Positions 53,364 through 63,594 of a stretch of DNA of 64,000 nucleotides are shown one piece after another. Below the pieces are notes generated by a model. It saw only the letters and a program-made list of their open reading frames with translations, was not told where the DNA came from and made no database searches. The position numbers were made by a program, and so were the translations under genes. Numbering within the stretch: position 1 is the stretch's first letter; each line of letters starts with the position of its first letter. Location: positions 44,728 through 108,727 of the forward strand of contig JAJTIE010000025.1 of the NCBI GenBank assembly GCA_021300195.1. Reading direction: 5' to 3'. The DNA comes from Bacteroidota bacterium. Its GTDB lineage: Bacteria > Bacteroidota > Bacteroidia > J057 > JAJTIE01.

Positions 53364-53691
53364 AAATCGCTACGAAGTTCCAACACAAGAAACCCGCTCA
53401 CGGCTGTGAGTGGGTTTTTTTTGTGTTGCCTCCCGGGGCTTAGTATATCTCAGTAATAGCCGGCCAAAGCTGGCGAAAAGTATTGCCGATACTTCCACCT
53501 AATAGCTCCCAAGTGTTTCCGGACTCTGCCGGATTTCAGCTGGATCGGTACGGGTTTTCGCTTGAAGAGAGCGAAGTACAGACACTGCCGGGGGCGGTAA
53601 TGCAGATAAAGTGTGCCATACGGCCGCTTGCACACAGCAAGCGCACTTGTATTTGTATCTTGCATCGCAATTGGGGATTCCGTACCTGCAT
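53364..53691. other. structured 5' region before the DUF4296-like gene
   Basis: A 328-base gap. After the rpsA terminator it holds a TTCGCT-N7-AGCGAA hairpin (53557-53575) and a CGCTTGC-ACACA-GCAAGCG hairpin (53625-53643), plus weaker inverted repeats such as GCCGGCC...GCTGGC near 53460. I see no coding region and no clear promoter. Possibly a structured leader. Confidence 0.4.
53382..53430 (+). terminator. rho-independent terminator of rpsA
   Basis: Inner stem AAACCCGCTCAC / GTGAGTGGGTTT with GGCT loop and a run of eight T; outer arms CAACACAA / TTGTGTTG extend it. Lies just after the rpsA stop. Confidence 0.92.
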
Positions 53692-54081
53692 ATGTACAGA
53701 AAGAGCAAAGCAAGACGAAAGCACCTGCTAGCTGTGGCGGTTTGGGCAGCCATAGTGCCCGTGCTAGTCGTTTGGGGCTGTGGCCCAGCTGCCAAGCCCC
53801 TGGATGAAGCGCAGATGAGCGCACTGATGGAGGATCTGATGCTGGCACACCACGGTGCCCTGCTCATCCAGCAGGGGGCTGTGCAGGCCAAAGATAGCAC
53901 GCGGGCCCAGATGGTGCAGCAGGTACTGGCCCACCACCGGCTTAGCCCGGCCGAAGCAGAGGCAGCCCTGGCCGCCTATAGCGAAGATCCGGAGGCTTTC
54001 GAGCGCGTGTTCAACCAGGCCCTGGAGCGCCTGACCGTACGGGGGGCCAAGCTCAAGGGAAACTATTCTCCCCAGCCCTGA
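53692..54081 (+). CDS. DUF4296-like lipoprotein
   Basis: 129 residues from the ATG at 53692; an earlier in-frame start would place a charged stretch before the signal. A basic N-terminus, a hydrophobic segment and Cys30 (VWGC) form a lipoprotein signal. The rest is helical: a P-L-D-E-A-Q-M-x-x-L-M-E-D-L start, a KDSTRAQMVQQVLAHHRLS centre, and E-x-F-E-R-V-F-N-Q-A-L-E-R-L, the outline of DUF4296 lipoproteins of Bacteroidota. Function unknown. It starts 46 nt before mutS2. Confidence 0.75.
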   Translation: MYRKSKARRKHLLAVAVWAAIVPVLVVWGCGPAAKPLDEAQMSALMEDLMLAHHGALLIQQGAVQAKDSTRAQMVQQVLAHHRLSPAEAEAALAAYSEDPEAFERVFNQALERLTVRGAKLKGNYSPQP

Positions 54082-54127
54082 TGTACTTCGGGATAAAAAA
54101 ATTGCGTAGCAGCTGTTCTCTCCATAC

Positions 54128-56530
54128 ATGAAACTATATCCCGCAGAGGCCGGCGACAAGCTGGGCTTCGGCACCATTCGCAGGCAGCTGGGCAGCTACT
54201 GCTATAGCCCGGAGGCGCGTGCTGCCTGTGCAGAACTAAGCCCCCCCTCCGAACCCGAACTGGCCAACCGCTACCGCCAGCAGGTGGGCGAACTGATGCA
54301 GCTGGTACAGCGGGGCATACGCCTGCCCCTATCCGAGCTAGACCCCATTCAGCCCCTGCTCCACCAGCTGGCCATTGCCGGTGCCCACCTCACAGAGCCC
54401 GAACTGGGCCGCCTGCGCAGCTTCCTGGCTACAGCCAATGAGCTGGTGCGCTTTGTACGCGATCGGGAAGACACCCCACAGCTGCAGCAGCTCGTACAGG
54501 CCCACAGCAGCGACCCGGCCCTACATGCACGGATAGATAAGGTACTGGGGCCTGATAATCGGCTGCGAGACTCAGCCAGCCCCAGGCTGGCCGAGCTGAG
54601 GGCTAGCCTGCGCGAGGTAGGCACCCAGCTGCGCACACAGCTAAACCGGCTGCTACAGGCAGGAAAACAAAAGGGCCACTTTGATGCCGCTACCGAGGTA
54701 ACCGTACGAAACGAACGGCTGGTACTGCCCGTGCCTGGCGAGCACCGCAGCAAATACGAGGGCTTTGTGCAAGACGTATCCGGTTCGGGGCAAACTTTCT
54801 TTATAGAACCGGCCAGCTCCCTGCCCATGAATAACCGCCAACGGGAGCTGAGCCGCCAGGAGCAGAATGAAGTTCTGCGCATCTTGCAAGCGGTGAGCGC
54901 CGAGCTGCACAGCGCCCTGCCTACCCTACGCAGCATGCTGCAGCTGGTAGCCAGCCTGGATCAGCGGTATGCGGCAGCCAGGCTGGGCATGGCCCTGGAC
55001 GGAACCACCGCGTATACGATAGCGGAGCAGGGCAGCTACGCGGTGCAGCAGGCCCGTCATCCCCTACTCTGCCTACAGCGGGGGCCTGCTGCCGTGGTGC
55101 CTTTTTCGCTTCTGCTAGATGCACAGCAGCGCATCCTGCTGATCTCCGGGCCCAATGCGGGCGGCAAGTCTGTAACCATGACTGCCGTAGGACTGCTGCA
55201 GCTAATGGCCCAGTGTGGCCTACCCCTACCCACCGAGGCAGGTGCCCGGTTTCCCTGGTTGCACAAGCTATTCGTGCACATGGGGGATGACCAAAACCTG
55301 CAGAGCGACCTGAGCACCTACACCAGCCACCTGGTGCAGATGCGACACGCCTATGAGGAGCTGGATGCGCAGAGCCTGATCCTGATCGACGAATTTGGCA
55401 CCGGAACCGACCCCGCCCTGGGCGGCCCCATTGCCCAGGCACTGCTAGAGCGCTTTGTGGCATCGGGTGCCCTGGGTGTCATCAACACGCATTATAGCCT
55501 GCTGAAGGAGTACGCCCACCACAGCCCGGGCATCCTGAATGGCGCCCTGGCCTTTGACCTGGCAGCCCTCTCTCCCACCTATCAGCTCGTCATTGGCCAG
55601 CCTGGCAGTAGCTATGCGCTGGAGATAGCCCGGCGTGTAGGGCTACCCGAGGCACTGATAGCGCGTGCCACCGAGCTGGCCGGAAAAGAACGGGGAGACA
55701 CCGAGCAGCTGCTAACACAGCTACGCCAGCAGCAGCAGGAGCTACTGCAGCTAAGGGCACGCTACGCGACAGAGGTGAATGAACTGGAAAAGGCACGAAA
55801 GGAATATGTGGCCCTACAGCAGCAGGCCTCCCGGCAGAAAAAAGAAACGCTGGAACTGGCACGAAGGCAGGCAGAACAGATTGTAAAAGAAGCAAATGCC
55901 CGCATAGAGGCCACCATCCGGGGGATAAAGGAGGCAGAGGCAGACAAGGCGCAAACCCGCCAGCTGCGACAAGAACTGAAGGATGCCTTCCTGCTAGACG
56001 ACACGGCACGAGCCAAAAAACGTAAGCAACACCGGCAGCAGGTAGATAGCACGGCTCAATCGGGTCCGCTGGCGGTGGGAGACCTGGTGCTGCTGGATGG
56101 CAGTGGCAGCACGGGCAAGGTGCTGGAGCTGGGAACCAAGGGGGTGCTGGTAGCCTTTGGCGAGCTGCAAACGCGCGTGGCACCCACCCGCCTGCGGCGG
56201 GTGGGTGCAGCCACACCGCCGGCAGCGGCACGCCACAGCACCCACGCCCCCATTCGAAACACAAGCCCCCCGCGCCAACTGGACCTGCGGGGGATGAGGC
56301 CCGAACAGGCCATTGCAGAGCTGGAAAAACTGCTGGATAGGCTCCTGCTGGCTGGCTACCCAGCAGCCGAAATCCTGCATGGCAAAGGGACCGGTGCCCT
56401 GCGCAGCGCCATTCGCCTGCACCTGCGTACCCACTACCCCCAGTTTCGGATAGAGGAACCGCCCGAGCAGCAGGGCGGAAGTGGCATTACCCACATTCAC
56501 CTGGCCGATGGGCAGGGTATTGCTGAATAA
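54128..56530 (+). CDS. mutS2: endonuclease MutS2
   Basis: 800 residues. MutS-like ATPase without the mismatch-recognition domain, reported to act in suppressing recombination or in rescuing collided ribosomes. Core and clamp domains lead to Walker A GPNAGGKSVT (about 343-352), the AQCGLPLP stretch, Walker B LILIDEFGTGTDP (about 418) and NTHYSLLK. A long Gln/Glu/Lys coiled coil (about 520-630) follows. The C-terminal Smr nuclease domain has LDLRGMRPEQAI (about 717) and ILHGKGTGALR. All expected parts are present. Cytoplasmic. Confidence 0.96.
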   Translation: MKLYPAEAGDKLGFGTIRRQLGSYCYSPEARAACAELSPPSEPELANRYRQQVGELMQLVQRGIRLPLSELDPIQPLLHQLAIAGAHLTEPELGRLRSFLATANELVRFVRDREDTPQLQQLVQAHSSDPALHARIDKVLGPDNRLRDSASPRLAELRASLREVGTQLRTQLNRLLQAGKQKGHFDAATEVTVRNERLVLPVPGEHRSKYEGFVQDVSGSGQTFFIEPASSLPMNNRQRELSRQEQNEVLRILQAVSAELHSALPTLRSMLQLVASLDQRYAAARLGMALDGTTAYTIAEQGSYAVQQARHPLLCLQRGPAAVVPFSLLLDAQQRILLISGPNAGGKSVTMTAVGLLQLMAQCGLPLPTEAGARFPWLHKLFVHMGDDQNLQSDLSTYTSHLVQMRHAYEELDAQSLILIDEFGTGTDPALGGPIAQALLERFVASGALGVINTHYSLLKEYAHHSPGILNGALAFDLAALSPTYQLVIGQPGSSYALEIARRVGLPEALIARATELAGKERGDTEQLLTQLRQQQQELLQLRARYATEVNELEKARKEYVALQQQASRQKKETLELARRQAEQIVKEANARIEATIRGIKEAEADKAQTRQLRQELKDAFLLDDTARAKKRKQHRQQVDSTAQSGPLAVGDLVLLDGSGSTGKVLELGTKGVLVAFGELQTRVAPTRLRRVGAATPPAAARHSTHAPIRNTSPPRQLDLRGMRPEQAIAELEKLLDRLLLAGYPAAEILHGKGTGALRSAIRLHLRTHYPQFRIEEPPEQQGGSGITHIHLADGQGIAE

Positions 56531-56586
56531 GTGCACAGATCATTTCACCTGTGATATAGTTTGATTTATTTAGCTCCCACTGTTAT

Positions 56587-56605
56587 ATTTACGTAAACCG
56601 TAAAT
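56587..56605. promoter_or_regulatory. inverted repeat, probable operator of the XRE/S24 gene
   Basis: ATTTACG-TAAAC-CGTAAAT: perfect 7-bp arms, 5-bp spacer; the left part is also the palindrome TTTACGTAAA. It lies 59 nt before the ATG at 56665 of a DNA-binding regulator, a typical autoregulatory position. Confidence 0.6.
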
Positions 56606-56664
56606 CATCGTATAAAATACCAGGCATGTAGGTCCGGATCTTACACTTTTTACTTGCAAGAATC

Positions 56665-57567
56665 ATGGTTCAAAGGAAAGCCAAACGAAAAGCCGTCATA
56701 CCCCAGCACAACGAAAACCAGCGTATCAAGGCAATCCGCAAGCTGATGAACCTGACCCAGCAGCAGTTTGCCGGCCAGATAGGTATATCGCAGGCTGCAC
56801 TGAGTGACATTGAAAATGAAAAAAACGGGATCAGTTATGACGTATTCAAGCGCATACTGGAGTCCTTCCATATCAAGAGCGATTGGCTGATGTACCGAAA
56901 TGGGGATCCATTTGAGCCCGTTAGCGAGGAGCTGGTAGCCCTGAACACGGCCTATACCCCCCAGCGCAAACGCAAGGAGCAAGCGCAGGCGGCTGCCAGC
57001 AGCGCTGCCATAGACGATGTGCGACAAGGCCCGGCCTCCAGGAAAACAGAGACACCGGCAACGCATGCCCGCATCCCCCTTATCAGCGGCAAGGAGGCAA
57101 CCCAACGATATGCGGTGCAGTATGCAGACTGGGAGTTCATACAACTGCAGCCCACCCTGGAGCTGCCCGGCCTGAGCGGGCAAGACGAGTATCGTGCTTT
57201 TGAGGTGCGAGACGACAATATGTATCCCAGCCTGGCTGTGGGCGATGTGGTAGTGTGCAGCCTGGTGCAGCCCCGGGCAAGCCTGGCGGCAAACCAGGTA
57301 TACCTGATAGCACATAGCAAGCATGAGCTAAAGATAGGCCGCGTGCCAGAAGAGGTGCCCGCCACCACCCCAGAGTTTCAACTGAATAGCGATAGCCCAA
57401 ATGCTACTACCCTGCGCCTGAACCGGAAGCAGGTGCTGCAGCTATGGAAGGTGGAACGAATCATAACCCCAAACATCCCGCTCAAGCAGAGCCTGGATCA
57501 TACCCTGGCGCGCGTTGGCCATGAACTGGAGGCGCTGCGAAACGAGATTGCTCGTACGCGGGGATAA
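56665..57567 (+). CDS. XRE-family regulator with inactive S24 (LexA-like) domain
   Basis: 300 residues. A helix-turn-helix at about 20-75 reads IRKLMNLTQQQFAGQIGISQAALSDIEN-like, the Cro/XRE fold. A linker (about 95-135) leads to an S24/LexA-like C-terminal domain at about 135-260: FEVRDDNMYPSLAVGDVVVC. In LexA and CI the motif is G-D-S-M-x-P, where Ser is the catalytic nucleophile; here the position is Asn (D-D-N-M-Y-P), so self-cleavage is not expected. A later Lys (HELKIGRV) could be the remnant of the dyad. A perfect inverted repeat lies 59 nt upstream. Likely an autoregulated DNA-binding regulator that senses through the S24 fold. Confidence 0.88.
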   Translation: MVQRKAKRKAVIPQHNENQRIKAIRKLMNLTQQQFAGQIGISQAALSDIENEKNGISYDVFKRILESFHIKSDWLMYRNGDPFEPVSEELVALNTAYTPQRKRKEQAQAAASSAAIDDVRQGPASRKTETPATHARIPLISGKEATQRYAVQYADWEFIQLQPTLELPGLSGQDEYRAFEVRDDNMYPSLAVGDVVVCSLVQPRASLAANQVYLIAHSKHELKIGRVPEEVPATTPEFQLNSDSPNATTLRLNRKQVLQLWKVERIITPNIPLKQSLDHTLARVGHELEALRNEIARTRG

Positions 57568-57701
57568 GCGGGTTTCGCCTCCCAAATCTTGGAGTACCCA
57601 GACACAGTCCGACAGAAAAAAACACAACACGCACGGGCAGGCAGCCGGGGCGCACAGATGCGGAAACGCGTGGAAGTGTGGAACGACCAGCGTCTTAGCC
57701 C

Positions 57702-57731
57702 TTGCAGACCGGATTGCTTTTGCTACCTTTG
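57702..57731 (+). promoter_or_regulatory. promoter of guaB
   Basis: TTG (57702-57704), 19-nt spacer, TACCTTTG (57724-57731): perfect Bacteroidetes promoter, 16 nt before the guaB ATG at 57748. Confidence 0.8.
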
Positions 57732-57744
57732 CAAAAGTGTTTAG

Positions 57745-59217
<1,473 letters not shown>

Positions 59218-59244
59218 CGGTATACCAGCCGCATCAAAAAGACC

Positions 59245-59271
59245 AAAAGGGGCCCGAGCGCCCTTTTTTTT
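59245..59271 (+). terminator. rho-independent terminator of guaB
   Basis: AAAAGGG ... CCCTTTT stem with a 9-base GC-rich loop, followed by a run of T, 27 nt after the guaB stop. Confidence 0.8.
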
Positions 59272-59389
59272 GTGCCAGGCTGCCAACCAGCCCACCTGTG
59301 GCCAGGCGGACAAGCCCGAATAGCACTGCGGCATATGTACTGCCCAAAAAGCACAAGCATTTAGCTCAGAAAATATACCAGTCGGAAAC

Positions 59390-59420
59390 TTGCAGGTAAC
59401 CGTCTGCGTTTTTAGCTTTG
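59390..59420 (+). promoter_or_regulatory. promoter of iscS
   Basis: TTG (59390-59392), 20-nt spacer, TAGCTTTG (59413-59420). It leaves a leader of about 90 nt before the iscS ATG at 59516. Confidence 0.7.
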
Positions 59421-59515
59421 TAGAATTAGAATAAGTATAAATAAGCACCAACTCCGGAGGCAAGTGCATCAAGAAGCAAAGCCGTACTCCCAGCCCTTAC
59501 TCCCAAGCTAAAATC

Positions 59516-60727
59516 ATGAAAACACCCATATACCTGGACAACAATGCCACCACACGCATGGACCCCCGTGTGCTGGAGGCCATGCTACCCTATTTTACCG
59601 AAGACTATGGTAATGCTGCCAGCCGGAACCACCTGTTTGGCTGGCGAGCCGAAGAGGCAGTGGACTATGCACGCGAGCAGATAGCCAACCTAATAGGTTG
59701 CACGGCAAAAGAGATTGTATTTACCTCCGGCGCTACCGAAAGCAATAACCTGGCTATAAAGGGCGTGTTCGAAATGTATGCGCGCAAGGGCAACCACATC
59801 ATTACTGCCCGCACGGAGCACAAGGCTGTAGTAGACACCTGCCGCGCCCTGGAGCGCCGCGGTGCCCGGGTAACCTACCTGAATGTACAGCAAGATGGCC
59901 TGATAGACCTGAAAGAACTGGAGGCGGCAATGACCCCGCAGACGGCGCTTGTGGCGATCATGTTTGCCAATAACGAAACAGGCGTGATACAGCCCATCCG
60001 CGAAATGTCGGCCATAGCCCACAGCTACGGGGCGCTCTTTTTTACCGATGCCACCCAGGCCGTGGGCAAGATACCCGTAAACGTGGACGAGGAGGGCATA
60101 GACCTGATGGCCTTCTCGGGCCACAAGATGTATGGCCCCAAGGGCGTGGGTGCCCTGTACGTACGGCGGAAGAATCCACGCGTGAAGGTAACTGCCCAGA
60201 TGGACGGTGGCGGCCACGAGCGCGGCATGCGCAGTGGCACGCTGAATGTACCGGGCATTGTGGGCCTGGGCAAGGCCTGCGAGCTGGCTCAGCAGGAAAT
60301 GCAGGCCGAGGCAACCCGCCTGCGCCAGCTGCGAGACAAGCTGGAAACCGAGCTGCTGAAGATAGAAGAGAGCACACGGAACGGCAATCCTACCCAGCGG
60401 CTGCCCCACGTGGCAAACATCAGCTTCAAGCACGTGGAGGGCGAGGGCCTGATGATGGGAATAAAAGACCTGGCAGTAAGCTCTGGCAGCGCCTGCACCA
60501 GTGCCAGCCTGGAACCCAGCTATGTGCTGAAAGCCATGGGCCTGAGCGACGACCTGGCACATAGCAGCATCCGCTTTGGCCTAGGCCGCTTCACCACCGA
60601 GGCCGAGATTGACTACGCCATTGGGCACGTGCGCGAGGCCGTAAGCAAGCTGCGCAAAATGAGCCCCCTATGGGAGATGTATCAGGAGGGTGTTGACCTC
60701 AGCACCGTAGCCTGGGTACCTCACTAA
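59516..60727 (+). CDS. iscS: cysteine desulfurase (IscS)
   Basis: 403 residues, IscS/NifS type. Removes sulphur from cysteine through a PLP Lys and a persulphide Cys and passes it to IscU. N-terminal [24 protein letters not shown] Lys at about 204 in [10 protein letters not shown]; active Cys at about 326 in SGSACTSAS. The long Cys loop is the IscS form, unlike SufS. The motif NNETG is present. iscU follows 100 nt downstream and iscA after it; no iscR, hscA/hscB or fdx gene is in the window. Confidence 0.96.
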   Translation: MKTPIYLDNNATTRMDPRVLEAMLPYFTEDYGNAASRNHLFGWRAEEAVDYAREQIANLIGCTAKEIVFTSGATESNNLAIKGVFEMYARKGNHIITARTEHKAVVDTCRALERRGARVTYLNVQQDGLIDLKELEAAMTPQTALVAIMFANNETGVIQPIREMSAIAHSYGALFFTDATQAVGKIPVNVDEEGIDLMAFSGHKMYGPKGVGALYVRRKNPRVKVTAQMDGGGHERGMRSGTLNVPGIVGLGKACELAQQEMQAEATRLRQLRDKLETELLKIEESTRNGNPTQRLPHVANISFKHVEGEGLMMGIKDLAVSSGSACTSASLEPSYVLKAMGLSDDLAHSSIRFGLGRFTTEAEIDYAIGHVREAVSKLRKMSPLWEMYQEGVDLSTVAWVPH

Positions 60728-60827
60728 GCGGGATGCCCCCAGCCAGGAGCCGTTTCGCCCTGCTGCATCAAACTCGAATAACGCAATACTTACACCCCGA
60801 TAGAACACAACCTAAAACCCGAAGGAC

Positions 60828-61241
60828 ATGGCTTATAGCGACAAAGTAATAGACCACTACAGCAACCCCCGAAATGTAGGTACGCTGGATAAAAGTAAAA
60901 GCAACGTGGGCACTGGCCTGGTAGGTGCCCCAGAGTGCGGAGACGTGATGCGCCTGCAGATAGAGGTGGATGAGCAGACCAAAGTGATCCGTGATGCCAA
61001 GTTTAAAACCTTTGGCTGTGGTAGTGCCATTGCCAGCAGCAGCCTGGCTACCGAGTGGCTAAAAGGCAAAACGGTAGACGAGGCCCTGGAGATAGACAAC
61101 ATGGAGATTGTGGAGGAGCTGGCACTGCCGCCTGTAAAAATCCACTGCAGCGTACTGGCCGAGGATGCTATAAAGGCAGCCATAAATGACTACCGAGCCA
61201 AGCAGGGACTGGAACCCATTGTATCTGAAAAAGCCCATTAA
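60828..61241 (+). CDS. iscU: iron-sulphur cluster scaffold IscU
   Basis: 137 residues. Scaffold on which [2Fe-2S] clusters are built. The three ligand cysteines are at 37 (APECGDV), 64 (TFGCGSA) and 107 (KIHCSVL), with the Asp in C-G-D. The LPPVK motif (about 100-104) for HscA recognition is intact, although no hscA is in the window. The sequence begins MAYSDKVIDHYSNPRNVG, typical of IscU. Four nt separate it from iscA. Confidence 0.97.
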   Translation: MAYSDKVIDHYSNPRNVGTLDKSKSNVGTGLVGAPECGDVMRLQIEVDEQTKVIRDAKFKTFGCGSAIASSSLATEWLKGKTVDEALEIDNMEIVEELALPPVKIHCSVLAEDAIKAAINDYRAKQGLEPIVSEKAH

Positions 61242-61244
61242 ACC

Positions 61245-61571
61245 ATGATCGCGATCTCAGATCAAGCAGCAGCACATGTAATGCGCCTGCGCGAGCAGGC
61301 GGGTCTGGGTGATGACTATGCCCTGCGCGTATCGGTAAACGGCGGCGGATGTTCAGGCCTGAGCTATCACCTGGACTTTGACAATGAAGTGCAGCCGGGC
61401 GACCAGGTGTTTCAGGACCACGGCATTACCATGCGCGTGAACCTGAAAAGCTATCTGTATCTGGCAGGCACCGAGCTAACGTATAGCGATGGCCTGCAAG
61501 GCAAGGGCTTCCACTTCAACAACCCGAATGCCAGCCGTGCCTGCGGCTGTGGCGAAAGCTTTGCTGTATAA
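61245..61571 (+). CDS. iscA: iron-sulphur cluster A-type carrier (IscA/HesB)
   Basis: 108 residues. A-type carrier with the three conserved cysteines: Cys36 in GGGCSGLSY and Cys100/Cys102 in ACGCGESF. Supplies or transfers Fe-S clusters made on IscU. Starts 3 nt after the iscU stop, so both are co-transcribed. Could equally be labelled ErpA/HesB; the operon favours IscA. Confidence 0.93.
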   Translation: MIAISDQAAAHVMRLREQAGLGDDYALRVSVNGGGCSGLSYHLDFDNEVQPGDQVFQDHGITMRVNLKSYLYLAGTELTYSDGLQGKGFHFNNPNASRACGCGESFAV

Positions 61572-61635
61572 GCGTGGTGTACCTGCGAGGAAATCGAAAA
61601 AGTACGCCACGCCCACCCATTAGGCCTAACACCCC

Positions 61636-61662
61636 AACAGCCCCCACCAGGGGGCTGTTTTT
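61636..61662 (+). terminator. rho-independent terminator of isc operon
   Basis: AACAGCCCCC / GGGGGCTGTT stem, ACCA loop, T-run. Ends the iscS-iscU-iscA unit 64 nt after the iscA stop. Confidence 0.92.
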
Positions 61663-61794
61663 GTGGTGCGGCGGGCGCACCCTGTAGCAGTGGAAGCGCA
61701 AGCCATACCCAAACAATGGTTTCGGTCGTACAGATTTGGGCAGCATGCGTGCACAAAAAGCTGTAGATTTGGCAAAATCAAAGCCCTAAATACA

Positions 61795-62313
61795 ATGAGC
61801 GCCAAAGAAATAGGAATCGTAATGGACTCGGCAGAAACCCTGCCGATAATGCTGGGGGCCACCAAACTGCTGGATCGCTTCGGCATCCCCTACGCGCTGG
61901 ATATGCTGGAAACCCACAAAAACCCCCAGCGGATGATAGACTATGCGCGTTCGCTGGCCAGTAGTGATATTATGGTAGTGGTGGCGGGGGCCACAGGTGC
62001 TGCCCACCTGCCTGGTATGATTGCGGCCTTTACGCCCAAGCCGGTCATAGGGGTGCCGATCAAGGCCGATAACTCCATCGATGGCCTGGACGCCATATAC
62101 TCCATGCTACAGATGCCCATGGGTGTACCCGTGGCCACCATGGCCCTGAATGAGGCGGCAAATGCGGCACTCTTTGCCCTGCAAATCCTGGGCTGCAAGC
62201 ACCCCAGTTACCACGACCTGGTCATTGCCTTCAAACGGCAAATGAAGGAGGAAGAGGAGCGCAGAGCCAACAGGCTGGTCAGTAGCGGAATTGAAAAGTA
62301 CCTGGAGAGCTAG
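61795..62313 (+). CDS. divergent PurE-family protein (AIR carboxylase-like)
   Basis: 172 residues from the ATG at 61795 (in-frame starts further upstream run into the terminator). The overall fold is clearly that of PurE: AGATGAAHLPGMIAA, VIGVPIK, LDAIYSMLQMPMGVPVATMA, ANAALFALQIL. However, the N-terminal active-site motifs are altered. PurE normally has M-G-S-x-S-D and S-A-H-R-T-P; here they read M-D-S-A-E-T and E-T-H-K-N-P. The Asp of S-x-S-D and the Arg after the catalytic His are lost, while that His and the H-L of AAHLPGM remain. It could be a divergent NCAIR mutase or a repurposed paralogue. The next gene starts one base after its stop. Confidence 0.8.
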   Translation: MSAKEIGIVMDSAETLPIMLGATKLLDRFGIPYALDMLETHKNPQRMIDYARSLASSDIMVVVAGATGAAHLPGMIAAFTPKPVIGVPIKADNSIDGLDAIYSMLQMPMGVPVATMALNEAANAALFALQILGCKHPSYHDLVIAFKRQMKEEEERRANRLVSSGIEKYLES

Positions 62314-62314
62314 T

Positions 62315-62983
62315 ATGAAGAGCCTTCTTCGGGGATATGCACAGTTGTGCCTGATTTGCCTGCTGCTTAGCCAGGGCTTCGTGCTGGGCCAGGCCTATAA
62401 CCGGCGAAACGAGGTAGTGATGACGGGTTTCGGCATGCGCTTCGCGTCCGACTTTTCCTACTACAATCAGGCACGTAACTTCCCACTCATCGAGGGGAAC
62501 TACAGCCACATCACCATTGGCCCTACCTACAAGAAGTTCTATGGGAACGGCCAAATGGAAGTAGGCCTAAATTTTCTCTTCAAGGGTGGAGATGGCGGCT
62601 TTCAGCTACCGCTAGTAAATCGGGACAGTCCGGACACGCTGAACACCCGGATGACGGGCCTGGAGCTGGACTTCAAAGTAGGCCCACGCTTCGGCATTTT
62701 TACGCCTAAGATTGGCTTCCGCTGGCAGTACCGCTTTCTGCAGGAGGGCATGCTGAAGAAGGTGTTTGAGGGAGAACCTACCGATAAGTACAAGCTAAAT
62801 AAAATGCACCTGCTGTTACCCATTGGCTTCTCGATCGACCTACCTACCGGCTTCGGGGCCACCGGCTTCGGGGCTTACTACAACTTTGGCCTTACCAACG
62901 TGCTCGGAACCGGAAACCTGCGTACCGGGGGGGTAATCCGTACCTTCAATTTTGAGATACACGTACTGCTAAGCAACCGCTGA
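62315..62983 (+). CDS. probable outer-membrane protein, unknown function
   Basis: 222 residues from the ATG at 62315, one base after the purE-like stop; an earlier start at 62291 would overlap it. Signal peptide with hydrophobic LCLICLLLSQGFVLG, cleavage near GQAYN. The mature part has alternating aromatic/hydrophobic strands (FRWQYRFL, FGAYYNFGL) and ends L-S-N-R, suggesting a small beta-barrel. No named family recognised. Position suggests co-transcription with the purE-like gene, which is functionally surprising. Confidence 0.65.
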   Translation: MKSLLRGYAQLCLICLLLSQGFVLGQAYNRRNEVVMTGFGMRFASDFSYYNQARNFPLIEGNYSHITIGPTYKKFYGNGQMEVGLNFLFKGGDGGFQLPLVNRDSPDTLNTRMTGLELDFKVGPRFGIFTPKIGFRWQYRFLQEGMLKKVFEGEPTDKYKLNKMHLLLPIGFSIDLPTGFGATGFGAYYNFGLTNVLGTGNLRTGGVIRTFNFEIHVLLSNR

Positions 62984-63540
62984 TAGACCACGGATCCGCT
63001 CGATAGGCAATAGATTCCCAATCCTCCTAGTCTGATCTTCTCGCGGCTCGTGCTTCAACTACCCTTCTGCCCTGTGGGGATAAACACGGGCATCGGGTTT
63101 TAAACGCAGACCCACCTTGCCCCAATGGGCTAGTCTTGGCCCCTTAAGTGGTTGCCTCGTAGTAGCAGATACCACACGCTCAAGGGGGGAGCACTGCCTT
63201 CTAAAAGAAATGGCTTCCTTGTAGTGGTTAGTATGTGTTGCTCCTTACCTATGCTCTCCACCAGTTGGGGATCCGGCTCGGGCCAGCGCACTCCCTGGTG
63301 CGTTGGTGTTTCCCGGTTTTGGGATTTAGGAAGTCAACGTGAACAGACCAATACCTGGCCTATCCATCCTTGGGAAAGAGACGGACATTCTGCACGCAAC
63401 TTCAGTTTTCATGCGTTTAGAAACTGAATTTGACTCCTCAAATGCAGTCTTCTAGTACGCCACTTTTGGCCCGTAACTCCAGTGTTTACGCAGGGGTTGA
63501 ACACAAGGTTTTGTCTAAATTTCGTCCAAATTTTTGACCC
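62984..63540. other. non-coding region downstream of rRNA unit
   Basis: 557 bases between the converging outer-membrane protein gene and the tRNA-Ala terminator, where a 23S rRNA gene would normally begin. I find no 23S sequence, no 5S sequence and no convincing protein. It contains a strong hairpin, CCAGCGCAC-N6-GTGCGTTGG (63283-63306), and several shorter GC-rich inverted repeats. Possibly a decayed element or a structured RNA; nothing recognisable. Confidence 0.6.
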
Positions 63541-63590
63541 CAAAACAAAAAAAGCCTAAAAACTGGCTATGGAGGCCAATTTTGAGGCTT
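63541..63590 (-). terminator. terminator directly after tRNA-Ala
   Basis: On the minus strand: AAGCCTCAAAATTGGC, a 7-nt loop, GCCAGTTTTTAGGCTT, then a T-run. 15 of 16 positions pair (one wobble, one mismatch). It starts 4 nt after the tRNA-Ala 3' end, so the 16S-tRNA-tRNA transcript should end here. Confidence 0.85.
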
Positions 63591-63594
63591 GGTG

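Noticed and set aside
59690..60562. 290-codon minus-strand frame opposite iscS
   Set aside because: Shadow of a fully conserved cysteine desulfurase; His/Gly/Ala-rich with no recognisable domain.
63152..63427. 91-codon plus-strand frame (TTG start) near the rRNA unit
   Set aside because: Trp/Ser/Arg-rich without any domain pattern; it overlaps a strong hairpin and has no promoter. Read as chance frame in non-coding DNA.
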